Virus record (IMG/VR): IMGVR_UViG_3300003937_000082
Span: 1 to 64,000 of that record
Strand: one strand, 5' to 3'
DNA: 64,000 bases
DNA from: a virus
Part shown: in pieces, positions 29,293 through 37,703 of the stretch
How the letters are laid out: every line of letters begins with the position of its first letter
How positions within the stretch are numbered: position 1 is the stretch's first letter
Translations under genes and position numbers: made by a program
The notes under the pieces: model-generated
Told to the model about the DNA's origin: nothing
What the model saw: only the letters and a program-made list of their open reading frames with translations
Database searches by the model: none

Positions 29293-29625
29293 ATGGCAGT
29301 TAAAGCAAATATTGTAATAGACCAAGGTACAGATTTCTCAGCGTTGATTGATGTAGAAACGGCTACAGATGCCGTATTCAATCTTACTGGATTTACTGTT
29401 GCCGCTCAAATGAGAAAAACGTATGCTTCGGCAACTGCAACGGACTTTGGCTGTTCGCATAACGGAGCACTCGGTCAAATTTCTATCACTCTAAGTAGTA
29501 GTATAACCAATAACTTATCTCCTGGTAGATACTTATATGATATAGAAATTACCTCACCTGGCGGCTCTAAATCACGTGTTGTACAAGGAACAGCGACAGT
29601 AACAGCCGGCATAACAAGGACATAA
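29293..29625 (+). CDS. Small virion structural protein (beta-sandwich type)
   Basis: 110 aa, strong ribosome binding site (AGGGAAAAAAC before ATG), first gene of the plus-strand unit from the bidirectional promoter. The N-terminus MAVKANIVIDQGTDFSALID, a middle LTGFTVAAQMRK and a C-terminal SPGRYLYDIEITSPGGSKSR belong to a small structural protein type common in marine T4-like phages. It probably folds as an Ig-like beta-sandwich: alternating strands, no Cys pairs needed. Its role is likely decoration or connection at the base of the fibres that follow. No signal peptide. Confidence 0.75.
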   Translation: MAVKANIVIDQGTDFSALIDVETATDAVFNLTGFTVAAQMRKTYASATATDFGCSHNGALGQISITLSSSITNNLSPGRYLYDIEITSPGGSKSRVVQGTATVTAGITRT

Positions 29626-29627
29626 AG

Positions 29628-29846
29628 ATGGCAAACATCAAGGCAAAACTTACACCAAATCAAAACTTTATGGTAACTAATTACCAGATTAATGCTGCCT
29701 CTATCAGGCTTGGCGACCTCTTTGACGTTGACGCTAGTAATCAAACAGACGGAGCAGTTATTCTCTATAACAGTACGTCAGCAAAGTGGGAATCGACCAC
29801 TCAAATGGATAATATAAATACAATTATAAACGGAGGCAATTTCTAA
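29628..29846 (+). CDS. Small virion-associated protein
   Basis: 72 aa, 2 bp after the previous stop, and its own stop abuts the next ATG. The segment DVDASNQTDGAVILYNSTSA followed by KWESTTQMDNI is a short motif often found in phage fibre attachment regions ('dGavl.yn....kW'). It probably connects the previous beta-sandwich protein and the fibre that follows; it could also be a split N-terminal part of the fibre. Function unknown. The AAGG ribosome binding site and exact packing support it as a real gene. Confidence 0.7.
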   Translation: MANIKAKLTPNQNFMVTNYQINAASIRLGDLFDVDASNQTDGAVILYNSTSAKWESTTQMDNINTIINGGNF

Positions 29847-31919
29847 ATGTCTATTATTAAGATCAAAAGATCCAGTGGTACTAGTGCGCCATCTGCACTC
29901 GCATTAGGCGAGTTTGGCTACGCATATGGCACTGGTACACAAGCGAACGGCGGAGATAGATTATACTTAGGTACTAGCGGAGAAAGTGGCGGTGTCGCAA
30001 ACGCAATTGACGTAGTTGGCGGTAAATATTTTACTAACCTGCTAGATCACGCACACGGTACACTTACTGCATCATCTGCACTTATCGTAGATGCGAGTTC
30101 GAAGATCGATGTACTTAATGTCGATAATCTTACCCTTAACGCTAATACAATATCTTCTACAAATACGAATGGTAACATTATACTTGATCCCAACGGAACA
30201 GGTACTATTGATTTAAATGCACCAGTCAACTTCTCTACGTCAAGTACGTTTACCGGATTGCTTAACGCAAACGGTGGTATTGCAGTAGACACAAATAAAT
30301 TTACTGTAGCAGACGGAACTGGTAACACTTTAATCGCAGGCACTTTAGGCGTTACAGGCGAATCAACACTTGCATCTGCAACAGTAAGTGACCTAACAAA
30401 CAATCGTATTGTCATCGCAGGTACTGCTGGTGCAATTGAAGATGATGCCAACCTAACATTTGACGGTACGACATTTACAGTTGTTGCTGCCACGCAACTT
30501 ACTGGTGTAGCTACTGTAACAGGACAATTGAATGTAGATAACATTCGTGCTGACGGTAACACTATATCAACACTAGGCACAAATACTAATCTAGTCTTAG
30601 ATCCAATTGGTACTGGATATGTGTCTATTACTGGGACAAATGGATTTGTTATTCCAGTGGGCACAAACGCTCAACAGGGACCAAATGTAGCAGGTGCTAT
30701 TAGATATAACAGTGAGAACACTCAATTCGAAGGATACTCAGGATCTAATTGGTCATCTCTAGGTGGAGTAAGATCAGTTGACGGTCTCACATTCATTATT
30801 GCAGAATCTTCTCCAGCTAACTCAGATGACACATTACACTTCCACGTAGCAACTGGTAATACGACAAACAAAGAAGCGATGACACTTGACGAGGATAGAC
30901 TTGCTGTCCTCAACACAACAACTTCTACAAGTGCTACTACAGGCGCAGTAACAGTTGCCGGCGGTGTTGGTATCGCTGAAAACTTGCATGTTGGTGGAAA
31001 CGGAGCAATTACGCTCGATCTTGCAGTTAATGGCGGAGACATTACCACTACTGCAACTACATTTAACCTACTTAACAATACTGCAACTACAGTTAACGCA
31101 TTCGGTGCTGGTACAGCGATTAGTATAGGTGCTGCCACTGGTAAGACAACTATTAATAACCCGACTGACGTAACTGGTAATTTCAGAGTAGGTGCAACTA
31201 ACTTTACTGTAGACGCATCAAACGGTAACACTGAAACTGCTGGCAATATGATTGTTGGCGGAGACTTAACAGTCAATGGTACTACAACCTCAGTTAACGT
31301 TGATGTACTTGATGTTGAAGATGCTCTGATTAGATTAGCATCTGGCAATACTGCCGATTCAGTTGACATTGGTGTTGTTGGTAGATACAGTGATGGAACC
31401 AACGATCAGTTTACTGGTATCTTTAGAGACGCAACTGCTGGTGAATGGCATATATTCGATGAGTATATCGATACTGACTTAACTGATAATGTTGTTAATA
31501 TGTCAGATGGTTCGTTTAGTCTAGCTAAGTTGAATGTTGATACTGTTAAGTTTGCTTCAAAGACATTCAGTCTTACTGGTGATGTTGCTGGTCAAATCAC
31601 AATCTCAGACTTCGGCACTACTGCACATAGTATAGCAACTACAATTCAACCGAACTCGGTCGCTTTAGGTACTGATACAACTGGTAACTATGTAGCTACT
31701 ATTGCACAAGGTACAGGAGGCCAGACAGACGCTAACAGCACAACTTCAAACGGTATCGTAGTAACGGGATCAGGATCTGAGACTGCGGCAGTAACAGTTA
31801 AGGCTAATATTGCAGATGCCGCAGGCGCAATTGGTACAAGTACATATAACGCAACAAACTTTGATGTATCATCCGGAGGCTTAGTCACTATCGATACTAT
31901 TGATGGTGGAACGTTCTAG
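29847..31919 (+). CDS. Tail fibre with Mtd-like N-terminal attachment domain
   Basis: 690 aa; GGAGG lies 10-14 nt upstream of an ATG that directly follows the previous stop. The N-terminus (IKIKRSSGTSAPSALALGEF, then GGDRLYLGTSG) is the attachment style known from the start of the Bordetella phage Mtd protein and many fibres. The shaft has repeated 'TNGNIILDPNGTGTIDLNAP'-type beta segments. A distant relative of the RGPSTF cassette lies around 31252-31480 (GGDLTVNGTTTSV ... RYSDGTNDQFTGIFRDA). The C-terminus (YNATNFDVSSGGLVTIDTID) is a common end of marine phage fibres. No catalytic domain. Long antisense ORFs inside it are shadows of its low-stop codon usage. Confidence 0.8.
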   Translation: MSIIKIKRSSGTSAPSALALGEFGYAYGTGTQANGGDRLYLGTSGESGGVANAIDVVGGKYFTNLLDHAHGTLTASSALIVDASSKIDVLNVDNLTLNANTISSTNTNGNIILDPNGTGTIDLNAPVNFSTSSTFTGLLNANGGIAVDTNKFTVADGTGNTLIAGTLGVTGESTLASATVSDLTNNRIVIAGTAGAIEDDANLTFDGTTFTVVAATQLTGVATVTGQLNVDNIRADGNTISTLGTNTNLVLDPIGTGYVSITGTNGFVIPVGTNAQQGPNVAGAIRYNSENTQFEGYSGSNWSSLGGVRSVDGLTFIIAESSPANSDDTLHFHVATGNTTNKEAMTLDEDRLAVLNTTTSTSATTGAVTVAGGVGIAENLHVGGNGAITLDLAVNGGDITTTATTFNLLNNTATTVNAFGAGTAISIGAATGKTTINNPTDVTGNFRVGATNFTVDASNGNTETAGNMIVGGDLTVNGTTTSVNVDVLDVEDALIRLASGNTADSVDIGVVGRYSDGTNDQFTGIFRDATAGEWHIFDEYIDTDLTDNVVNMSDGSFSLAKLNVDTVKFASKTFSLTGDVAGQITISDFGTTAHSIATTIQPNSVALGTDTTGNYVATIAQGTGGQTDANSTTSNGIVVTGSGSETAAVTVKANIADAAGAIGTSTYNATNFDVSSGGLVTIDTIDGGTF

Positions 31920-31934
31920 AATACAGTTAGATTT

Positions 31935-31970
31935 AGATGTTAGGTATATACCATTAGACATCTTTATTTT
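31935..31970 (+). terminator. Possible rho-independent terminator after the Mtd-like fibre gene
   Basis: AGATGT (31935-31940) pairs with ACATCT (31958-31963), enclosing GGTATATACC, itself self-complementary, and is followed by TTATTTT. It lies 15 bp past a fibre stop codon in the widest gap of this region (94 bp). The stem is interrupted by unequal internal bulges. Confidence 0.4.
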
Positions 31971-31978
31971 AAATTAGA

Positions 31979-31990
31979 AGCTATATAGCT
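31979..31990. repeat. 12-bp perfect palindrome in the gap before the fibre gene at 32014
   Basis: AGCTATATAGCT is its own reverse complement and lies between the putative terminator and the ribosome binding site (GTGAGGACAG) of the next gene. No TATAAATA is present in this gap, so the palindrome or the adjacent TTATTATATCA could carry a non-canonical promoter or operator. Chance occurrence in AT-rich DNA is also possible. Confidence 0.35.
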
Positions 31991-32013
31991 TATTATATCA
32001 GGTGTGAGGACAG

Positions 32014-32970
32014 ATGTCAACAATTAAATTAAAAAGAAGTGCTGTTCCGGGTAAGGTTCCGACCACTTCAGGTCTAGAGCTAGGCGAATTAGCATTCAAT
32101 ACCCATGATGGAAGGATGTACGCAAAGAAGTCTTCTGGCGGCACAGACTCTATAGTATCTTTCATCGGACAAAGTGCAACTCAGAACAACGTTCATGTAG
32201 TAGCATATACTGGGGATAATAGTAAAACCGCCTATGCAATACCAGCTATTCCTAGAGGCGATCAATACATCTCAGTATATCTTAATGGTGTTCTTCAACA
32301 TATTACAGAATATAGCTATAGTGGACAAACTCTAACATTCAATGATGCGCCACTAACAACTGATGAAATAGAAATTAGAATATACGACTCTTTATCGTCT
32401 AATATTCATTTAAGAGACTATAAAACATTTGTATATACATTCAACTCGTCAAAGACCACGTTCAGTGGTGCTGATGATAACAATCAAACACTAGCATATG
32501 ATCCTACAAAAATATCTGTTTTTGCTAACGGTGTTAAGTTAGTTGACGGAGATGACTTCACAGCTACCAATGGAACTTCTATTGTTCTAGACCAAGCAAT
32601 TGCTTCTGGTCATGTAGAAATCACATCAATGGCTCTTGCATCATTTGTAGATCATGATGTACTGAAGCCGGTTTACACGCCTCTTACAGCAAGCACAGCA
32701 AATCAAGTTGTAGATACTTTTTCGGGAGCAAGATATCGCACAGCTAAATATCTCGTCCAGATGACACAGGGCAGCAATTATCATGCCACCGAAGTATTAC
32801 TAATTCACGATGGAACAACAGTTTATATGACAGAATACGGAACAATATTTTCTAATGCTAGTTTAGGTACTATTGGTGGCGATATTAACGCAGGTAATGT
32901 AAGATTACTAGTTTCTCCCGCTAGTACAAACACGACAATCAAAGCACAACGTTTACAGGTAGGGGTATAA
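32014..32970 (+). CDS. Tail fibre/adhesin with KLKRS attachment N-terminus
   Basis: 318 aa. The N-terminus STIKLKRSAVPGKVPTTSGL followed by ELGELAFNTHDGRMYAKK is a widespread phage fibre attachment domain. Two similar beta-sandwich units follow: YISVYLNGVLQHITEYSYSG and ISVFANGVKLVDGDDFTATN, the latter shared with the fibres at 41305 and 45345 (NGVRLVDGSDYTATNG, NGVHLLNGVDYTASNG). The C-terminal ~100 residues (YLVQMTQGSNYHATEVLLIH, ending VSPASTNTTIKAQRLQVGV) are a compact head domain found at the tips of many tail fibres. The ribosome binding site is GAGG. It ends 1 bp before the next ATG. Probably a short side fibre or the adapter of the next fibre. Confidence 0.78.
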   Translation: MSTIKLKRSAVPGKVPTTSGLELGELAFNTHDGRMYAKKSSGGTDSIVSFIGQSATQNNVHVVAYTGDNSKTAYAIPAIPRGDQYISVYLNGVLQHITEYSYSGQTLTFNDAPLTTDEIEIRIYDSLSSNIHLRDYKTFVYTFNSSKTTFSGADDNNQTLAYDPTKISVFANGVKLVDGDDFTATNGTSIVLDQAIASGHVEITSMALASFVDHDVLKPVYTPLTASTANQVVDTFSGARYRTAKYLVQMTQGSNYHATEVLLIHDGTTVYMTEYGTIFSNASLGTIGGDINAGNVRLLVSPASTNTTIKAQRLQVGV

Positions 32971-32971
32971 C

Positions 32972-35900
32972 ATGACAACTAGAATAAAATCATCCCAGAT
33001 ACTTGACGGTTCAATCGTAGCTTCAGATTTTCACTCAGCTATTCAAATAAACACAACCGCATCAGGAACGTTCGGCTCGGTAATCGTAGGCAATTACACT
33101 TTAGGAAATAATAGAATATCGACAAGTCAAGCTAGTGGCTATAATGGCGACATAATGTTTGATGCATCTGGAGATATCATCTTAGATGCTGATGGAAGTA
33201 CAGTTAGTTTAAAAGACAACGGTCTCAATTTCGGTCAGTTTTATAATACTTCTTCTGGCGACTTTAATATTTATGCACCCCAAGCCGATAAACACATAAA
33301 AGTTTTAGGAAATGATGGCGGCTCAACAGTCACAGCCCTAGATTTTGATATGGAACATGCTGGTCGTGCAACTTTTAACGAGAACATTGTTTTAGGCGGT
33401 GATATAGTACACGCAGGCAATCTAACTATAGATGCAGACGGTGATATTACACTAGACGCAAATGGCGCAGACATCATCTTAGCAGATAATGCAGTCCCAT
33501 TCGGTAGATTCAAACGAGAAACTAGTAATCTTGTAATCAAAGCTGAAACCGTAGACAAAGACATCATATTCAGAGGCATTAAATCTGGTAGCCCTAATGT
33601 AACCATTGATGCGCTTGTACTCGATATGTCTAACGCTGGTGACGCAACATTTAGCTCCCATGTGAAAATGGATTCAGGATCCTCTACAGGCAAGTTTGCT
33701 GTAATGTCTACGGCTGTACACGGCTCATATGACTTCTACAATAACGGCACGTCATACTTCAACGATACTGTCACAGTAGATGGTATTCTTGAAGTTTCTG
33801 GTAGTTCAGGAGTTCTTAGAGGTCCATCGACCTTTACGATTGATCCAGCCGTTCACGGTGCTAACTCAGGCACAGTCGTAATCGCAGGCGATCTTCAAGT
33901 AGATGGTACGACAACAACAATTAATTCTACAACCTTAACAGTAGATGATAAGAATATCACATTAGCCTCTGGCTCTAATAATAAGGCGGCTGCTACAGGC
34001 GCAGGTCTTACAGCAGATTTAGGTAGTGACGGAACTGCAACCTTTGCGTATGATCATACTCAAGATAGATGGCAGATGAATAAGGGTCTAGAACTACTTA
34101 GTGGTGCGGCACTTACAGTCGGCACAGGTACTACTGATGTCGGTAGATTAGAAAGTGTGTCAGGCGTTTTAGAATTAAACGCATACACTGGTAGACAAAT
34201 CGCTTTTGGTAATGATACTAACGGAGAGCATGTCCGCATTGATGCTGATGGTCAAGTAGGTATCGGTAATAATGACCCGCAAGCTATGCTTCACGTATCT
34301 GGTACTGGAGCTCCTGCTATTAGAATACAAGATGATGATGGAACAAATAATTATGCTGACATGGGACACAATGGAGGAATTACGACCTTCGTATCAAGAA
34401 ACAACACAAGTAACGGTAGTTATATTTTCTATGGTTATAATGGTACAACTTTTGATCCTCTGATGACATTAGATCCCGCAGGACGTTTAGGCATTAATCA
34501 AACTCCTTTATCAAATAATTTTGCGCTTCAAGTTACAGGTATGCAACCAAATGGAAGTGATGCAAGAGTTATGTATCTTAAAGGCGCTGGAACATCCACG
34601 TCAATTGGAAGCACTGGTCCAACACTAGTTTTACAGAATACAGACACTACAGCAAATAATATAGTTAAATTAAGTTTTGAATCGGCAAGTGCTGGAGAAA
34701 CAGTTTCTATAAATGCTATTAATACAAATCATAGCTCACACTATGGTGATATGGCATTCAATACGAGAGGCTCTGCTGGATACTCTGAAAAGATGCGTAT
34801 TATGGCTAACGGTGAAGTTGGTATCGGAACAAATGATCCAGATGCTAGATTAGGTATTAAAAGTTCAGGAGCATCTTCATATCCATTACTAATTAAGTCT
34901 TCTGACAATCAACAATTATTTAGATTCAGAGAAGAATCTGATACACGTGGTACATTTTACATTAACGATGCTAGTGAAAATTCAAAAGTAACCTTAGCAA
35001 GTAGTGGACCTTCATCCTTTATGGGTGGCAACGTTGGTATTGGAACAGATTCTCCAGGTGATATCACGTTAAAAGTACACTCTAATGATTCAGACGATTA
35101 CATTGCAATCTTTAAACAAACCCACGCAAGTAACTTAGGCACAATACAGATTGATACACCTTCAGATAGTAATGCCCGTCCTTCACGATTAGACTTTGCT
35201 AGAGGCGGAGTTAACAAGTGGAAAACCGGTATGGTTTATGGAGATTCCTTAAATGGTTGGGGATTGTCTGATGCCACAGGTTCTGGTACTGCATTACAAC
35301 AAACAAGATTCTTAGTAACGCCAACTGGCAAGGTTAGTATTGGTACGTCAGATCCAGGTACCAGCAGATTAAAAGTTTACAATAGTACAGTATCAGGCAA
35401 TACTAGACTTCACGTACATAACGATAAAAATGGTGATGCGGCTGAACTTAGACTTGAAGGTAAAAGAACATCTAATAACGACACTGGTCAATTATTATAC
35501 GTTAACTCTGGAAATGTAGTTGCAAGAATTTCCGCAAACTCTTCAGCAGACGATGGAGACTTAAGATTTTATACAAGTGCAACAGGAACTGGTCAGAACA
35601 TAGTAGAAGCTATGCGAATTGCCACTACTGGACAAGTTAATATTGGACAGACTCCCGCACTAGTATCTGGTAACAACCCTAGACACGTACTGCATATAGG
35701 AGGAACTACAGTAAATCCTTCATATGAGCAATTGTCTATGTCACCAGGGTCTGTTTCGGGAGGTGAAAATGCTACTAGAATTAGAATGGCTAATGTGGGT
35801 AATGATTTTTACTTAACAAACAACTATTACAATTGGGGCACTCATCGCTTTGATGAGACGAATGAGGGTCAAGCGTTCTTCAAGATGTTAGAAGACGGAA

Positions 35901-36691
35901 GATTCTCCTTTGGTGGGCGATCTTCTGCAAGTACTAGTACTCCTAGCTACAATGCGGCTATTAACGGTAATGATGGTAGTATATCTGCTGGTAGCAGTAT
36001 GACTATGGTCAACGGTATGTCTAAAATGAACGTTGTAGGTAATAGTGATACTAGTGATGAAGATGTCGAACTTCGAATGGTCGATTATGATGATACTACA
36101 GGTAGTGCTATTCCTACAATATCATTCTATAAAGGCTCTAGTGGTGGACCAGTAAAATTTGCGTCTCTTAGGGCAAACGATGTACTTGGATTTCAGTTTA
36201 GAGATGGATCAAATAATATTGGTGGCTCTAAAGTAGAGATGGGAGCGTTGGACAACAGAGGAGTTAGACGCCAGACAGCCAGTAACAATTCAAATGTAGG
36301 TGTTTACGAGACTTCTATGCAGGTAAATTTTGCTCCGTCAGCCGCAAAATATTTTAGAATTCAAATGGACGGCAACATTGCGGCAGGACTGAGTTTACAT
36401 GTTTCAGGAGATTATGGTAATGTAAACGCTATAGGTAGTTTTGAGAAGCGTTATGTTATTGGCACAAACGCTGTCAACACAGGCAACTATGGTACTGCAA
36501 GCACTACTATATGCGATATTGGTCCTACGTCTAGCAAAATTTCGTTAGGCAATACTTCAAAGCCGAATGCAACAACTTTGTATATTCCTGTGGTAAACCT
36601 TGACAGCAACTATAGTATTAATTTTCACTTCGTAGCTACGCTCAGAGGGGAAGTAGGTGGAATTACAAGCATAGATATGATAGCACAATAA
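32972..36691 (+). CDS. Long tail fibre protein with RGPSTF cassette and VGIG repeats
   Basis: 1239 aa, 1 bp after the previous gene. The N-terminus is MTTRIKSSQILDGSIVASDF, followed by shaft segments of the type 'GDIILDADGSTVSLKDNG'. Codons 282-373 are a full RGPSTF cassette. After that come several ~50-60-residue units of the form 'MRIMANGEVGIGTNDPDARL', the repeat seen in many marine phage long fibres. The last ~120 residues are unlike the ends of the other fibres here (CDIGPTSSKISLGN, ending GGITSIDMIAQ) and probably form the receptor-binding head. No S74 domain at the end. Probably trimeric; would extend from the baseplate to contact the host surface. Confidence 0.82.
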   Translation: MTTRIKSSQILDGSIVASDFHSAIQINTTASGTFGSVIVGNYTLGNNRISTSQASGYNGDIMFDASGDIILDADGSTVSLKDNGLNFGQFYNTSSGDFNIYAPQADKHIKVLGNDGGSTVTALDFDMEHAGRATFNENIVLGGDIVHAGNLTIDADGDITLDANGADIILADNAVPFGRFKRETSNLVIKAETVDKDIIFRGIKSGSPNVTIDALVLDMSNAGDATFSSHVKMDSGSSTGKFAVMSTAVHGSYDFYNNGTSYFNDTVTVDGILEVSGSSGVLRGPSTFTIDPAVHGANSGTVVIAGDLQVDGTTTTINSTTLTVDDKNITLASGSNNKAAATGAGLTADLGSDGTATFAYDHTQDRWQMNKGLELLSGAALTVGTGTTDVGRLESVSGVLELNAYTGRQIAFGNDTNGEHVRIDADGQVGIGNNDPQAMLHVSGTGAPAIRIQDDDGTNNYADMGHNGGITTFVSRNNTSNGSYIFYGYNGTTFDPLMTLDPAGRLGINQTPLSNNFALQVTGMQPNGSDARVMYLKGAGTSTSIGSTGPTLVLQNTDTTANNIVKLSFESASAGETVSINAINTNHSSHYGDMAFNTRGSAGYSEKMRIMANGEVGIGTNDPDARLGIKSSGASSYPLLIKSSDNQQLFRFREESDTRGTFYINDASENSKVTLASSGPSSFMGGNVGIGTDSPGDITLKVHSNDSDDYIAIFKQTHASNLGTIQIDTPSDSNARPSRLDFARGGVNKWKTGMVYGDSLNGWGLSDATGSGTALQQTRFLVTPTGKVSIGTSDPGTSRLKVYNSTVSGNTRLHVHNDKNGDAAELRLEGKRTSNNDTGQLLYVNSGNVVARISANSSADDGDLRFYTSATGTGQNIVEAMRIATTGQVNIGQTPALVSGNNPRHVLHIGGTTVNPSYEQLSMSPGSVSGGENATRIRMANVGNDFYLTNNYYNWGTHRFDETNEGQAFFKMLEDGRFSFGGRSSASTSTPSYNAAINGNDGSISAGSSMTMVNGMSKMNVVGNSDTSDEDVELRMVDYDDTTGSAIPTISFYKGSSGGPVKFASLRANDVLGFQFRDGSNNIGGSKVEMGALDNRGVRRQTASNNSNVGVYETSMQVNFAPSAAKYFRIQMDGNIAAGLSLHVSGDYGNVNAIGSFEKRYVIGTNAVNTGNYGTASTTICDIGPTSSKISLGNTSKPNATTLYIPVVNLDSNYSINFHFVATLRGEVGGITSIDMIAQ
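33815..34090 (+). repeat. RGPSTF fibre cassette, copy 1
   Basis: Encodes LRGPSTFTIDPAVHGANSG, then VVIAGDLQVDGTTTTINSTT, LTVDDKNITLASG and ends at W-x-MNKGL. About 92 residues, in the fibre at 32972. Confidence 0.85.
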
Positions 36692-36715
36692 TAGAATGGT
36701 TAACAAGACCCTTAA

Positions 36716-36723
36716 TATAAATA
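36716..36723 (+). promoter_or_regulatory. T4-type late promoter TATAAATA
   Basis: Exact TATAAATA in the 75-bp gap before the GTG-started gene at 36767. The extended sequence TATAAATAAGAAT is identical to that at the 54878 promoter. Confidence 0.75.
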
Positions 36724-36742
36724 AGAATGAGAAACGAACAAA

Positions 36743-36756
36743 ATAAACGCTATTGG
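36743..36756 (+). repeat. Shared leader element ATAAACGCTATTGG, copy 1
   Basis: The same 14 bp occur at 54895-54908. Both copies lie between a TATAAATAAGAAT promoter and a fibre gene with a non-ATG start whose coding region begins (G/T)TGGCAACGA. The element overlaps or lies just 5' of the ribosome binding site (GGAGAG). Confidence 0.6.
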
Positions 36757-36766
36757 AGAGTAACAA

Positions 36767-37390
36767 GTGGCAACGACTAAAGCATTAGAACTAGCACAAT
36801 TTGGTACGGGTTTAGTAGTAGATCCTGCCACTGGTTCACAGCAATCGATTGGTGATACGATACTGACCGGCGAATTGCATGGTCCATCGACATTCGTTAT
36901 TGATCCTGCTGTTGTTGGAAATAACACTGGTACAGTTCAGATTAAAGGTGATCTGCAAGTATTAGGTACTACTGTAACACTGTCCTCAACGACAATGACT
37001 GTTGCAGACCTAAATATTACAGTTGCTCAAGGGGCAGCAAGTGCTGGCGCAGCCGATGGAGCAGGAATAACAGTAGATGGAGCTGGTGCTACATTTACTT
37101 ACTCATCTTCTGGCGACAAATGGAATATGAATAAGTCACTCGACACTGACCTAATAGGTAACGTGACAGGCACAGTTTCAGACATATCGAACTTTACTAC
37201 AGCAAATTTGACTGAGCATAGTAGTAGACTATATTATACAAACGCACGTGCAAATAGTGCGATAGACACAAGAGTAAATAAAAGTTTTGTAGATAACCTA
37301 AATGTAGATGCAGATACATTAGACGGAGTTGATTCTACAGGATTTGACGCCGCTGGGACTGCACTAGCACTAGCCATAGCTTTGGGATAA
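36767..37390 (+). CDS. Short fibre protein, GTG start, carries RGPSTF cassette
   Basis: 207 aa starting at GTG (36767), with TTGGAGAG as ribosome binding site and no better in-frame ATG upstream. Almost half the protein is an RGPSTF-type cassette (LHGPSTFVIDPAVVGNNTG). The rest is SRLYYTNARANSAIDTRVNK, a shaft-like motif, and a short tail ending ALALAIALG. It looks like a fibre base without a head, so it may be an adaptor, or a fibre cut down to its attachment part. The next gene supplies a separate small domain. It has its own late promoter. Confidence 0.75.
   Translation: MATTKALELAQFGTGLVVDPATGSQQSIGDTILTGELHGPSTFVIDPAVVGNNTGTVQIKGDLQVLGTTVTLSSTTMTVADLNITVAQGAASAGAADGAGITVDGAGATFTYSSSGDKWNMNKSLDTDLIGNVTGTVSDISNFTTANLTEHSSRLYYTNARANSAIDTRVNKSFVDNLNVDADTLDGVDSTGFDAAGTALALAIALG
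36875..37141 (+). repeat. RGPSTF fibre cassette, copy 2
   Basis: Encodes LHGPSTFVIDPAVVGNNTG through DKWNMNKSL in the short fibre at 36767. It is more diverged than other copies (VTLSSTTMTVADLNITVAQG). Confidence 0.8.
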
Positions 37391-37394
37391 AAAC

Positions 37395-37703
37395 ATGCCG
37401 AATACATTTAAAAATTACACGAGTACATCAGTAGGAACAAGTGCAACAACTGTCTACACAGTTCCTAGTTCAACAGTGGCAGTGACAGTGGGATTAAACA
37501 TTGCTAACGTTACTGCAAATCAAATCACAGTTGACGTTCAAGCCGCAGGAGCATATGTAGTTAAAGATACTCCTATACCTGCTGGAGCTGGACTATCTGT
37601 ACTAGACGGAAAAATAATACTGGAGACCTCTGACACGCTTGTTGTTAAGACAGACACGGCTTCAAGTGCCGATGTCATACTTAGTGTTCTGGAGCAGAGC
37701 TAA
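37395..37703 (+). CDS. Small beta-rich virion protein
   Basis: 102 aa, ribosome binding site GGGATAAAAAC, 4 bp after the short fibre, and overlapping the next start (TAATG). The N-terminus is MPNTFKNYTSTSVGTSATTV, continuing into YTVPSSTVAVTVGLNIANVT. This small protein type recurs next to fibres in marine T4-like phages. It alternates hydrophobic strands and has Asp/Thr-rich turns, suggesting one small beta-sandwich. Possible fibre cap, connector or decoration protein. No chaperone-like features. Confidence 0.72.
   Translation: MPNTFKNYTSTSVGTSATTVYTVPSSTVAVTVGLNIANVTANQITVDVQAAGAYVVKDTPIPAGAGLSVLDGKIILETSDTLVVKTDTASSADVILSVLEQS

Noticed and set aside
30047-31402. Two long minus-strand ORFs of 205 and 226 codons inside the fibre gene.
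   Set aside because: They lie wholly antisense to a well-supported fibre, have Val/Pro/Ser-rich compositions typical of the complement of Thr/Asn/Gly-rich fibre codons, and lack promoter or ribosome binding site.
29847-31919. Possible diversity-generating retroelement target because of the Mtd-like fibre N-terminus.
   Set aside because: No reverse transcriptase, template repeat or adenine-biased variable repeat is seen in the window, and the Mtd-like similarity is limited to the attachment N-terminus.
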